Below, one piece after another: positions 48,508 through 58,944 of a stretch of DNA of 64,000 bases. The notes beneath the pieces were generated by a model, which had not been told where the DNA came from, made no database searches, and saw nothing but the letters and a program-made list of their open reading frames with translations. The position numbers and the translations under genes were made by a program. Source of the DNA: Undaria pinnatifida (lineage: Eukaryota > Sar > Phaeophyceae > Laminariales > Alariaceae); NCBI GenBank assembly GCA_012845835.1, contig JABAKD010000011.1, positions 8,494,381-8,558,380 of the forward strand, given 5' to 3'. Positions within the stretch are counted from its first letter, which is position 1. Each line of letters opens with the position of its first letter.

Positions 48508-48659
48508 CTGCAAACAAGCCAGGGAACGAGTGACCAGAGGTGGGGGAGAGGAGCGGTTGGGTTGGGTTGGGCTGGGCTGGATTGGGTTGGTAGGGGGTGG
48601 GGTTACGAAGAAATATACCCATTTCATATACATATGTGAAACCACGGGCTAGATGAAGA

Positions 48660-48812
48660 GGCAGTCCGCCGAGTAAGAAAGCCTCCCCCCAATAAGCCAG
48701 GGGAACGGGTGACCAGAGTTAGGGCGTGTGTATCTCATGTGACGCATGGCCGTTATTCTTAGGGCCATATACATGCGACGCATGGCCGTTGTCCTTAGGG
48801 CCATATACTCAC
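48660..48812. repeat. Duplicated exon border of the methyltransferase, then a 39-bp tandem pair
   Basis: 48660-48725 repeats 48481-48545, which includes the acceptor and first codons of the 48507 exon. In the duplicate the acceptor reads TTATTGGGGGG in place of TTTGCAG, so the AG is lost and this copy should not splice. Beyond it, GACGCATGGCCGTT..TCTTAGGGCCATATAC is present twice (48741-48812). The stretch 48812-50020 shows nothing assignable. Confidence 0.75.
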
Positions 48813-50027
48813 TTTTCGTTCCCCCTGCCGCCTCGGTAAGGCATGCCGCGAAGCATGCCCTAGCAGGCTTGTAGCGAGTGGGGGGGGGTCTTTAAGGCGG
48901 GTGTAAGGCCGGACTCACCCTCAAGGAATGATACCTTCTTGCTGCTGCGTGTCGCCGCGAGGCTTAGGCGTGGCGGTAGAGTTGGGTCGTACGTGGTGCG
49001 TTAGGCATGGTCACCTACAATTCGCGCGTCTTTTTAGGCAGCAGCGGCGGAGCAGCAACGCTTAATCGGGATTCTCGTACGCGGAGGCAGGCGCCACCAC
49101 GAGCCACGCTACGGCGCAGTCTCGGTTTGCGTGGAGGGAACTGCGCCGGCAGGAGGCTGGATTCGACGACAAAGGAGGAGGGCGACTGGCCGTCGACGGG
49201 CGGGGAAGGGACGGATTAAACTCTCCCTGAACGATAATTCTTGTTTTTCAGATCAGCACCGCGAGCTGCGTGGAGCATTTTGTTTTTCTTGGGACGGGGG
49301 AAAAGGGGAACCGATTGGTATTGAGTGTGGACGAGAGCAAGTGCGAAGGAGCGGGCCGAGTGAGCTAAGGCGACGAGGCGGCCACGGAGAACCACAGCAG
49401 GAGGATGGCACACGGAGACCCACGACCCGCACGCACATCATCATCATGAGAGCAGCGATCGTCTTTTTTTCAGGGATATTTCAACGAGGCAGTAGTACAA
49501 CATGTTACTTACGTCCCTGATTTTTCAAGAGTTTGTAGAAGAGTTGTATACCCTTCATGGGGAACGACCCGCCGCAAATTTCAATTTTCAGGCACGGGCG
49601 TCGCAGCTGCGCTGCAAGCTGTCAAATAACTCGGGAAGGAGGGGCGATCATTGATATTTGTATCGTGGTTTTTGGTTCGATTGCTCTTGTTTCACTGCAT
49701 GCCCGCGGGTCGTCACTCTTACAGCACGCCAGGCAGCAGGCGCGTTCGTCTATACTCACGATTACCGTGCGGTTCGTGCGGTGAAGGCAGCCCAACCGCT
49801 GTAGTTTGTAGCCGCGAGTTGGTTAGTTGTGGGAACGGGGTAACTCTATGCTGTAGTTGAGTGGATACCCGCGGCCATGTGAGTTCAGATTGCACATTGG
49901 ACCTTTTCACTTGTGCGCCTTCTTCCGTATCGTGCGTTTTTAGGCGGGAAAGCGTGGTATTTCCCGGACGAATTTTGATTTCATTTGGTTTTTCGGATCT
50001 TCCTAGGACTCTAGCACCTTGGTGTGA

Positions 50028-50150
50028 CCACGGACTCTAGATTTTTGACAAGAGTTAACGTGAGAAAACAACAACAACAACAACAACAACAACTCTCGCA
50101 TCCCTGTCGTGTCGGGACGGAGCACGTCGGATTTTCACCGACCAAGTCAA
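50028..50150 (+). mobile_element. LINE 3' tail fragment joined to an element C fragment
   Basis: GTGTGACCACGGACT, GAGTTAACGTGAGAAAAC and eight CAA triplets (50030-50092) match the LINE end at 60850-60897. Immediately after comes CTCGCATCCCTGTCGTGTCG plus GGGACGGAGCACGTCGG of element C (50095-50150). Confidence 0.6.
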
Positions 50151-50578
50151 GGATAGAGGGGATATTCGTTCGCTTGCGGCGCGAGTGGTCAGGAAGAAAA
50201 TAACCCAAAACATTCACGCCTGGTGTACGTATACAACGCCATGTGCGGAATGACAAGGATCTGCGGACCTACAAAAAAGGGCCCAGTGAGTAGCCGAACT
50301 TGCTGCGGCTGTGGCTGTTGCTGCTGCAATTTGCGTGCTGCACGTACGAGTCCCTGCGTTTAAAATTCGGACACCTGCGTTTGAAATTCGGACACCAAAT
50401 TTATGATTCCCCAACCGAGCAATTGCCTAGCTGTAATAGTAACAATTCGTTGCCACCCCTCACTCCTTCCATCTGGAAAGGGGTAAATGCATCCCGCTGG
50501 CGAATCTCTCCCCCCCCCCCCCCCCCCCCACCCCCCCACCGGGGTTAGAGCTTCCCCCGAAGGAAAACTTAAACTCAC

Positions 50579-50805
50579 CGTAGCGATCGCCGCCCCGACC
50601 ACCCCGCTTCCAATCTTCCTCCCGACCCCGGCCCCGATCCCCACAATGCCCATCCTGGTGGATTCAGTGCAACTCCCGACGGCGGCAGCTTGGTTAGATA
50701 ATCGCCCCCCTCCTGCCACCGCGAGCGAAGATGGCCGCAGCCCCACGACTGACCGACCCGCCGCGAAATCCGTGCGTCTGATGCCCGCCGCGGCTCCGGG
50801 CGCCG
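50579..50805 (-). CDS. Candidate 5' exon of the methyltransferase gene
   Basis: On the minus strand an open frame runs from just after a CTACTAG acceptor-like site (50806) to a strong donor, CTACG|GTGAGTTT, at 50578. It ends in phase 0, matching the phase-0 start of the 48507 exon. The translation is Ala/Gly/Arg/Ser-rich and closes with IGSGVVGAAIAT, compatible with a plastid presequence. It has no initiating ATG near its 5' end, so another exon or a downstream start would be needed. The link to the methyltransferase is speculative; an RNA read across the 2.1-kb gap would settle it. Confidence 0.3.
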
Positions 50806-51307
50806 CTAGTAGTTAAACAAAACGAAACAATTACCGGCAGACGGTCGCCAGTAGACAGCAGTCGACACACGATGAGCCGGTACAACAATGCATCGGTAAG
50901 CGCAATGTTAAAAGGTTTACAATTTCATACGTACAGCCATTGGTACTGTGTATCAATCACAACGGATCTATTACGACGAGTGCTGTGAGATGGGTGAGCT
51001 GCTGCTGTACACGGGTACAATAGTATTACTTAATACCTATTTACTCGCATGGAGGGTAAGAAGCCAACGAACTGACTTTCCAGGTACTCTTACCAGGAAT
51101 AAATTCCGGGGAGTGTTTTCTATGTCGAGACCCAAACGCGAAGGCAGTCAGATGTAAAGGCGCAGACCTCCCACATTACCGCACGCGACTAAACGACTAT
51201 CTGCTGTAAAACCTAGCACCGCTTTGAGTAGCCAGCCAATTACTTGTCGGCGGCGCATGGTATAGTCAGGGAACTCAAAACCTTGTTCATCATACTTCGA
51301 AGCGCAA

Positions 51308-51440
51308 AATATATTATAAAAATAAAAATACACTCCAGCTGTGAGATCGAAGATTTTGTCGAAACTCATCTTTGCAAGCTGTGTGTGATACTCCGATCGC
51401 ACGTATTACGGGTTGTGTGTCCTCATTAGGGATATAGGGT
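51308..51440 (-). repeat. Family R1, truncated tail copy
   Basis: Reverse complement of the 70-bp module plus about 50 bp of the preceding R1 tail (GAGTATCACACACAGC, GTCCTCATTAAGG-like). It reads through without a stop as part of a longer minus-strand frame, which is probably accidental. Confidence 0.75.
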
Positions 51441-51537
51441 ATACCTGGCACAGTCAGTGCAATGTTTACAGTGTGTCTGTCTTAGTAGTTCGAGACAGCA
51501 GATCTCGTCGCTCTCTCTAGGAGGCGCCGACACGGAC

Positions 51538-51645
51538 ACTGGCTGTGCTGGATGTAGATGGGTCACTGGTTGTGCTGGATGTAGATGGGTCACTGGTTGT
51601 GCTGGATGTAGATGGGTCACTGGTTGTGCTGGATGTAGATGGGTG
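51538..51645. repeat. 27-bp tandem repeat, four copies
   Basis: GGATGTAGATGGGTCACTGG with a GTTGTGCT linker, four nearly perfect copies. The period is a multiple of three, so open frames pass through on both strands (VTGCAGCRW and ST..TSDP types), but nothing else supports coding. Confidence 0.9.
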
Positions 51646-51904
51646 GAAACACCAGCGCAATATGAAGAACACACAGAACAGATCAGCACTAAATATTGCA
51701 ACAAGAAACAGGGTAATGAGAAGGGGAGGCCGGTATTTACAGGAGAACCATAAATCCGGGAGCCGCAATACTGAATTTAGTGTAGCACGCATCTCCTTAA
51801 CAAATACGAAACCCAGCCTGGGTCAGTTATTCACGTTTCTTATTAGCTGCCTTGTACCGCACTCGTGCATACCTGATACATAATATCAAGGTTGTGTTCT
51901 GTAG

Positions 51905-52300
51905 GGTACTCACAAACCATACCCGGGGTATCTACCCCGGGTATTACCCTACAAAGAACTTCTGTAACTTCTGTGAGGCATTTATATTTGTACGCGGAAC
52001 TTCTGTAAGTTCTGTATGATGGTCATACCCGTACCCGGGACTTCTGTGAGTTCTGTACGCCCGTGTCACAATACCCGGGGTACGGGTACAACATTTTCAT
52101 ACCTGCCGGGAAGTTCTGTGAGTTCTGTACGCCCATGCCACAATAACCGAAACTTCTGTGAGCTATGTAACACTTCCGTACCCGTACCCGGAACTTCTGT
52201 AAGTTCTTGAAGAACCCCATACCCTTACCCCAAACTTCTGTGACTTCTGTAAGACTGTAGCACACCCGGGGTACGGGTATACCCTTCACACAATACCCGA
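51905..52300. repeat. Dispersed family R3, array 1
   Basis: A degenerate array whose unit combines ACTTCTGTGAGTTCTGTA with CCCGTACCCGGAACTT or ACAATACCCGGGGTACGGG. There are six to seven copies with a spacing of 45-65 bp. Array 2 is at 57180-57760. The GGGTA/TACCC blocks make each unit partly self-complementary. Confidence 0.8.
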
Positions 52301-52784
52301 GTGCTGGTGAGGACTAGGGCCGATGGCGTTGCAATGTTGATGGTATGCATTATGACGTCATGTCTGGTCCGCTACACTCAACCACACACCACACCAACAC
52401 AAAATTATGAATTACAATGCACACACAAACGAACACCCTTGGTATAATAGCAGTTGTACTGTCTGACTATTAGTACTCGCCTGTTCCCATTCGGTATATG
52501 ATACTCGTAGTCCAACACAGCAGTTGGAACTGACTTCTACCCGTCATGCGTCACTTCGTACGTACGTATGATATGACACACTTCACATACTCACACTCGT
52601 GCTCTTGGGCCAATTCTTCCGTACGTACATTTTTTTTTGGGGGGGGGAGTAGCCGACTTTTATTCTCGAATGCCGTATTAATATTAACATAGTAGACTAC
52701 TAGTAATACTCTGTATTCGTACTCCTCCCGACACCAAAGCGGAGAAAAAACAAAATAAACCACTTACCACATATGCGCTTCCTC

Positions 52785-53482
52785 TCGCTTAAACGCCCCA
52801 CCTAATATCGAAATCCGCCAGAGTAATAAACACTTGCCACGCCCTGGATACCGCTTCGTTATCTTTTTAGAGCCGTCCATGCCGCTGCTGCAATTCCCAC
52901 CCACCCCCACCCCCAACGCCCCCTCCTTTCCCACCACGCGCACTATCGCCTAGACCTAGCACCACGCGTATAGCAAACCCCTACATCTATGCGACCTAAA
53001 GCCCTCCCCCCCCGCCCCCCGCTTCCCCCGCCACATTCCCCCCCCCTCCCCCACAAGAAGGATTTATAGTTTCCACGCACAAATTGACCTGCCCCACCCG
53101 TCCCCTCCCCCCCCTCCCCCCCTCCCGCCCCCCTTTTGATCAAAATCAGGCCCCCACGTCCTTAAAAACTCCGCCCTCTCCTCACCGGGTATTCGGCGTA
53201 CAGGATTCGCTTGATAAACTGATGCATTTCCTTTCACAGCTGTCAGATTTTGTCCCCCTCAGAAACGGGTTTTATAGTTTCCGCGCACAGACTGCCTAAC
53301 ATCACCCTGTTCACCCTGATAGCTACACTGTAGTTGAAAGGGGGGTCGCCGACCTATATCCTTAATGAGGACACACAACCCGTAATACGCGCGATCGGAG
53401 TATCACACACAGCTTGCAAAGATGAGTTTCGACAAAATCTTCGATCTCACAGCTGGAGTGTATTTTTATTTTTATAATATGA
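52785..53482 (+). repeat. Dispersed family R1, long copy
   Basis: Shares AACGCCCCACCTAATAT..AAATCCGCCA, GCCGTCCATGCCGCTG, CGCCTAGACCTAGCACCACG, C-runs, GTATTCGGC.TACAGGATTC and the complete 243-bp tail with the copy at 28240-29163. It lacks one of the internal poly-C blocks. The stretch 52305-52785 before it has no recognised feature beyond a poly-G run at 52638. Confidence 0.75.
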
Positions 53483-53559
53483 TAGAGCAGTATAAGTGGA
53501 AACTGCAGCAGTAATACATTTAGAAAACATATGTGGCGTGAGATCTAGCTCAAAATTCC

Positions 53560-54100
53560 CCACTCGAAGTAAAAATACCAACACCAACCATTAGTGGAGA
53601 AAAACAAAACATATACGTAGACTACATATATATATATATATTTAAAAAACAAAAGAATAGGCCCCCTCCCATTAAAAAACTCACGCACATAGTATATTAC
53701 AAGTAAGTACCAACAACGCAGCATGCATATATGAGTATTGACCCGAAATTCGTCGAACTCACTGATGACGTCATATATTTATAAAATACCAACACCAACC
53801 ATTATAGTGGAGAAAAACAAAAACATATACCTGGTATAGACTAGATATTATAAAAATTAAAATACACTCCAGCTGTGAGATCGAATATTTTGCCGAAACT
53901 CAAAACTCGTCTTTGCAAGCTGTGTGTGATACTCCGATACACCTGGTATATATTGAACAAAAGAATAGGACCTCTGCCATTAAGAGAAAACTCACTCACA
54001 TAGTATAATACAAGTACCAACAACGCAGCTTGCAAATATGAGTATTGACCCGAAATTCATCGAACTCACGGATGACGTCCTAAAAACATTTTTGTAAAAC
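53560..54100. repeat. Family R2 pair with an inserted R1 module
   Basis: R2 copies in plus orientation at 53560-53830 and 53960-54100 flank a reversed R1 module at 53848-53935. The R2 blocks CTCAC.CACATAGTATA, AAGTACCAACAACGCAGC and ATGAGTATTGACCCGAAATT are the reverse complement of those at 7250-7720. Confidence 0.7.
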
Positions 54101-54142
54101 TCATATTTTCCCGTATCGCTGCGCTCCCCATGGAAATATTAT

Positions 54143-54870
54143 TATTATAAAAATTAAAATACACTCCAGCTGTGAGATCGAAGATTTCGTCGAAACTCAT
54201 CTTTGCAAGCTGTGTGTGATACTCCGATCGCGCGCATTACGAGTTGTGTGTCCTCATTAAGGATATAGGTCGGCGACTCCCCTTACAGCTACAGTGTAGC
54301 TATCAGGGTCAACAGGATGATTTTAGTCAGTCTGTGCGCGGAAACTATAAAACCCGTTTCTGAGGGGGACAAAATCTGACAGCTGTGAAGGCAAAGGGGG
54401 GGCCTGGTTTTGATCAAAAGCGAGCGGGTTTGGAGGGGGGCGGGGGGGGGGGGGGGGGGGGAAAGGGCAATTTGTGCATGTAAACTATAAATCCTTTTGA
54501 GGGGATAAATCTGACGGTTTTGGCACCAGTATATTATTGGGGGCGGGGGGGGGGGGGGGGGGGGGTTGGCGCGGGGGGGGGGGGGGGGGGCAGCTCGATA
54601 TGTGCCTGGAAACTATACATTATTTTGAGGGGATAAATGTGACATTTTTGGAAATAATACATCAGTTTATCGTGTATATTCTGGGGTAAGTCGTACAATC
54701 AGTGAGTAAAGAGAGGGTGGAGTGTTCGAGGGGGTGGGGTTGGGATGGGTTGGGGGGGGAGGGTGGGGGGTGGGGGCGGGGGCGGGGGGCGGGGGGGGGG
54801 GGGGAAAGGGCTTTAGGTGAGGGGTTTGTTATACGTGTGGTGCTAGGTCTAGGCGAAGGTGCGGGTATTA
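54143..54870 (-). repeat. Dispersed family R1, long copy (minus)
   Basis: Reverse complement of 28430-29163, including the blocks TTTTGAGGGGATAAAT, ACTATACATTATTTTGAGG, GGGGTAAGTCGTACAATC and TGGTGCTAGGTCTAGGCG, and the poly-G runs at 54430-54465, 54546-54566 and 54574-54592 in place of poly-C. With the plus copy at 28.4 kb it forms a roughly 730-bp inverted pair 25 kb apart. Confidence 0.85.
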
Positions 54871-55324
54871 TTATATACCACGTACCAGGTATGTATTATA
54901 TTAGTGGTGATCATTGATTTCTCTTTACGAGTACATGTTTTTTTTCTCGGTTGGAAGGATTTCGGGCTTGCCATATTTCTTTATACTATTGAACAAGGGC
55001 TCCGCTTCGCGGGCGGCTGACGCCGTCCGCTACGCTCGCGGAAGGAAGAACACAACTAAACGTGAAGGCGGCAGAAAGAAGAGGCCCATGACTTGGTGCA
55101 TCCAATTATTTGATCATGCCAAGAGCTGCTTCATACGCAGAGCTGATTTCCCTGTGCTTTGTTGTGTGTGCTTGTTGGCGATGTCACGTTCTGATCGCTA
55201 GTACGGGTGTATTTGTCGAATAAAACAAAAGGGGGACTGAGCAAGGACTGAGAGAGGACAAATAACTAAAAGCGAAAAAAAATACGAGTACACACGCACA
55301 TACATACATACCGGTCGGTACCGG

Positions 55325-55893
55325 CTGGGCGGAGCTGAGCTGATGATGATTTAGAACCAGCCTGGAATAATCAGGATGGGACCTCTTCTGGTACAATGAA
55401 CGCTTCGTGCAACTAAATAAAAAAAACGGGGAGGAAGAAATCAAACAAAAGCTGGGCCGTTCCGCAACCAACGAGAGGAGGCGGTGTCCAGGTAGTAGGC
55501 TGCTGGGCTATAGCTGGGCTGGGTTGAGCTGTGCGAGCAACTTCTTGTGATTGAACATATAGTGCCTGGTACGTACAGCAGTAGTACCGGTGGTATGACA
55601 CTTCGAATAACAACACCGAACAGCATCGCACAGCAGTACCGCACTGCACGGCATGGCACACCAGGGCACGCCAGGGACCGTCACTGCACGGCGCTGCGCT
55701 GCTGGGCGCTGCTGGGCGGAGCTGAGCTGATGATGTTTAGAGCCAACCAAAAATCATAAGGATGGGGTCTCTTCTGGTATAATGAACGCTTCGTGCAACT
55801 AACTACTCGTACAAAAAAACGGGAAGGAAGAAATCAAAGAAAAGCTGGGCCGTTCCGCAAGTAACAAGAGGAGGCGGTGTCCAGGTAGTATGT
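55325..55893. repeat. Tandem duplication, period about 380 bp
   Basis: Copies at 55325-55498 and 55706-55893 share GGGCGGAGCTGAGCTGATGA, AATGAACGCTTCGTGCAACTA, AAGCTGGGCCGTTCCGCAA and GAGGAGGCGGTGTCCAGGTA. Between them is a GCACGGC/CAGCAGTAC-rich stretch. 54880-55320 and 55900-56355 show nothing coding. Confidence 0.8.
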
Positions 55894-56361
55894 GGTATTC
55901 TCAAAAAAGGAGATTGAAAATTCAAATTCCATTTTTTTTTCTTTTCCAAACTCGATTTTTGTAAAAACTTGAATTTTCAAAAAAAAAAATAAAGCGCTGA
56001 GAAGGGCTGTTTGAGGCATCCGAGTCCGCTCAGCCGTCCGGAGAGGAGAATGTCTTAAAGTTAGTGTGGAAAGCGAAAAAAATGGAGGCCTCTCAGGGCT
56101 TTCGAAATAAGTAAGTATTTATATTACTATGCAATGCAGTACTTTTAGCATTATTGCAAGTTTTTGTTTTTATACAACAGTACCATACCAGGTATTAATT
56201 TGGGAGGTGAAGCGATGACTGTGGAGAAGTCGTTTTTCCAATAAGTTTAAACGGTTCTTATCGTCAAAATTGTGGAAGACAGCGACAACAAAACACATTG
56301 CCTACAGCGGTGCGTACGTGATATCATACCAGTACGAGGGTGTTATTCATTACCGGTATTA

Positions 56362-57161
56362 GGGCCCACATAAACGAGGAACTTGCCCAGTCGAAATTCG
56401 ATTTTTTTTTTTAGAATTGAATTTAATTTGCATCTGATTGGTCAAAAAATGAAATACCGAGCAGGCATTCTCAGAATTATTACGAACAATCAAATTCAAC
56501 AAAGAAGTGAAGAAAATACTTGTTTGGTCGAATTTGGTCGAAAATCGAATTTAATTTGGGGAGTTTACGCACCTAGGCATGGCATGTTCTATGTAACCGA
56601 AGCCGGGCAACGCGAATCGGTGCCATGTCGTCGGCTAATTGACAGGCGAGAAGCCACCATTGCGAGAGGTAGGACCACCGGAGCAGCCGCATCGCGGCCT
56701 CCGAAAGCCCTTAGCACAGCCTAGACCGCCTGCGAAGCTTCGCAAGCAATCGATACCGCCGCAAATCCAGTTTTTCGTCGCCCTGCGCCTCGAAAGTTGC
56801 ACGACCAACTACCACACCACGACTTGGCTCAGAAGATCGACCGCTATATCCCCGTCGCTGCTGCCCGTGTGGCGCGGCGGGGTGGCGCCAGCCCATCCAA
56901 GAGACGCCTGGAGCCATAGCCTCCTAGCCGCTGCCGGCAAAAACAATCTGGCGCTAGCCGCGGCGCTCCGGGGAGGACGCGAGCCATCGCTCGCCTCTGT
57001 CGTTGCCCACGGGTGTTCGTCGACCCTTTTGCGTGTTTTGAATTCTAGAACGCACTACGCCGTTCCTTGATAAGAAACAGAGTTGAATTTTTCGTATACT
57101 TTTCATGAAAAGAAAAAACGAACGAATTACGATTTTCCGTGTTCCTCGTTAATCTGGGCCC
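56362..57161. mobile_element. PIF/Harbinger-like MITE, 800 bp, TTA target duplication
   Basis: Left end GGGCCCACATAAACGAGGAA and right end (reverse complement) GGGCCCAGATTAACGAGGAA match at 19 of 21 positions over 56362-56382 and 57141-57161, and similarity continues inward (AATTCGATT / AATCGTAATTCG). The element is bounded by TTA on both sides (56359-56361 and 57162-57164), the 3-bp TWA target site of PIF/Harbinger transposons. The inside has AT-rich palindromic ends and a GC-rich core (56640-57000) with open frames that I cannot assign to a transposase or Myb-like protein, so it appears non-autonomous. Confidence 0.7.
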
Positions 57162-57179
57162 TTACCTTATGTGTTTGCG

Positions 57180-57780
57180 CTCTTGAGGTTGATATTTACC
57201 CGGGTATTACCCGTACCCGAAACTTTCGGGAGTTTAGTACGACATTCATAACCGTACCCGAAACTTTTTTACAATGTTGTTGTGTTCGGTAGGGTACATA
57301 CAGAACCATACCCGGGGTATTTTTTCCGGGTATTACCCTACAAAGAACTTCTGTAATTTTTTTTACGCCCGTGCCACAATACCGGGGATACGGGCACAGC
57401 ATTCTCATACCTACCCGGAACTTCTGTTAGTTCTATACGCTCTTGCCACAATACCCTAAACTTCTGTGAGTTCTGTAACACTTCCGTACCCGTACTCGGA
57501 ACTTCTGTAAGTTCTGCATGACGTTCATACTCGTACCTGGATCTTCTGTGAGTTCTGTACGGCTGTGCAACAATACCCGAGGTACGGGTACAACCTTTCT
57601 ATAATGTGCCCGGAAACTTCTGTGAGTTCTGTACGCCTGTGCCGCAATACATGGAACTTCTGTGAGTGCTGTCACACTTTCATACCCGTACCCGGAACTT
57701 CTGTAAGTTCTGTAAGACTCCCAGACCCTTACCCGGAATCCGCAAACCCTACAGAACACAACCTTGCAAAACATCATATA
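57180..57780. repeat. Dispersed family R3, array 2
   Basis: Ten or so copies of the ACTTCTGTGAGTTCTGTA / CCCGTACCCGGAACTT unit, as in 51905-52300. It begins within 20 bp of the MITE's right flank. Short frames with a VPGTSVSSVR-type period are products of the repeat. 57785-58090 has no assigned feature. Confidence 0.8.
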
Positions 57781-58093
57781 TCATATCATACATAGTAGAG
57801 CACGTCTTGGGGTCTCACCAGCAGGGACGACGAAAGCCTGCGTGTTGTGCTCGACCAGCAAAAGCCCCACCAGCGTCGCTCGCGCCAGCTTCTGCGCTCG
57901 TTGTTTTCCAAGCGCGAGAACACGAAACCGCAACAAAAAAACGACGAGGAACGGGGAAGGGGAGGGAGCGAGGCAATCACCTACTGCGGTAAAGATAGCG
58001 CAGATATTCTGCCGCCGGAAACTCGCGAAAAAGGATATTCCTAGCTACGACTGCCTTCAAGTTGGGTGCGTCGCTGGTCGGTGACGCTTTGGG

Positions 58094-58944
58094 TACAGTA
58101 GCGGCCCCGATATAGCGGCACCCTGAATAGCGAAATGCCCTAAATAGCGGCACGAAAATCTCTTGACACCATCTTGACCCGATATAGCGGCAAATGCCCG
58201 CTATTCAGGATCGGGCCCTCATCAGCGGCAATTTGAGGTATTTCGCCACCGCGACAGCGGCAATCTGCTGTCCACAGGACCCCCTACAGCAGTAGGATAC
58301 AGGATCCATACAGCAGTACAGTTGCAGTACAGTACAGTACAGCAGTACAGCAGCAGTACGCACCTCGACGGTGGTGGGCGCCACAAGCACCTGCTCGCAA
58401 GCATCATGCCGGCATGCGCCGATCAAGAACTATGTAAACTCCCCAACAACCCGCCGCTGGGCGAGGGACAAGGGCACCCCTGCCGCGCTGGTTGCCTTTC
58501 TTTTCGACTGTTTCTTTTTTCATCCTTTGTACATCAGGTTACACTCGTAGGCTGCACAAGAGTAGGAGGCCTCGACAGCAGTACGAGTACAAGTACAGTA
58601 CGGGGAGTGGTGGGTAGGAGATGGAGAGACCGTCTGCATGGATTCACGAGCAATACACGAGCAATACACGAGCAGTGAAGGCAATAACAATGACACAGCA
58701 TCATACCTTGTCAGTAGAACACATGCCACTAACTTACAGCGCGCAGAGGCGAAGATTCCGTGAGAATCAATCTGGCGTTGTAAACACAAGTACGAAGCTG
58801 TTTTCCCCCATAGCGGCAAATATACCGCTATTGAGGACTCATTTGCGGCTAAATCACCGCTATATGGGTATAGCGGAGTTGCCCTGAATAACGGCAATTT
58901 TGCCGCCTGGCACTACATGCCGCTATATCGGGGCCGCTACTGTA
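58094..58944. mobile_element. Tc1/mariner-type (pogo/Tigger-like) non-autonomous element, 851 bp
   Basis: Perfect 27-bp inverted ends: 58094-58120 starts TACAGTAGCGGCCCCGATAT, and 58918-58944 is its exact reverse complement. Taking TA as the target duplication leaves ends starting CAGTAGCGG, in line with the TA target and CAG/CAGT starts of Tc1/mariner and pogo-like elements. Subterminal ATAGCGGCA motifs recur several times at both ends (58136-58200 and 58805-58910), in inverted orientation. The middle carries a CAGTA microsatellite (58318-58362) and a CACGAGCAATA triplicate (58645-58675). No transposase frame was found. Confidence 0.8.

Noticed and set aside
51148-51402. 84-residue minus-strand frame with MSFDKIFDLTAGVYF
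   Set aside because: As a gene: the frame is mostly a truncated R1 repeat tail. The motif itself is kept as a finding because it recurs.
57786-58084. Overlapping frames of up to 106 residues on both strands
   Set aside because: Arg/Ser-rich composition on both strands, no splice context and no recognisable motif.
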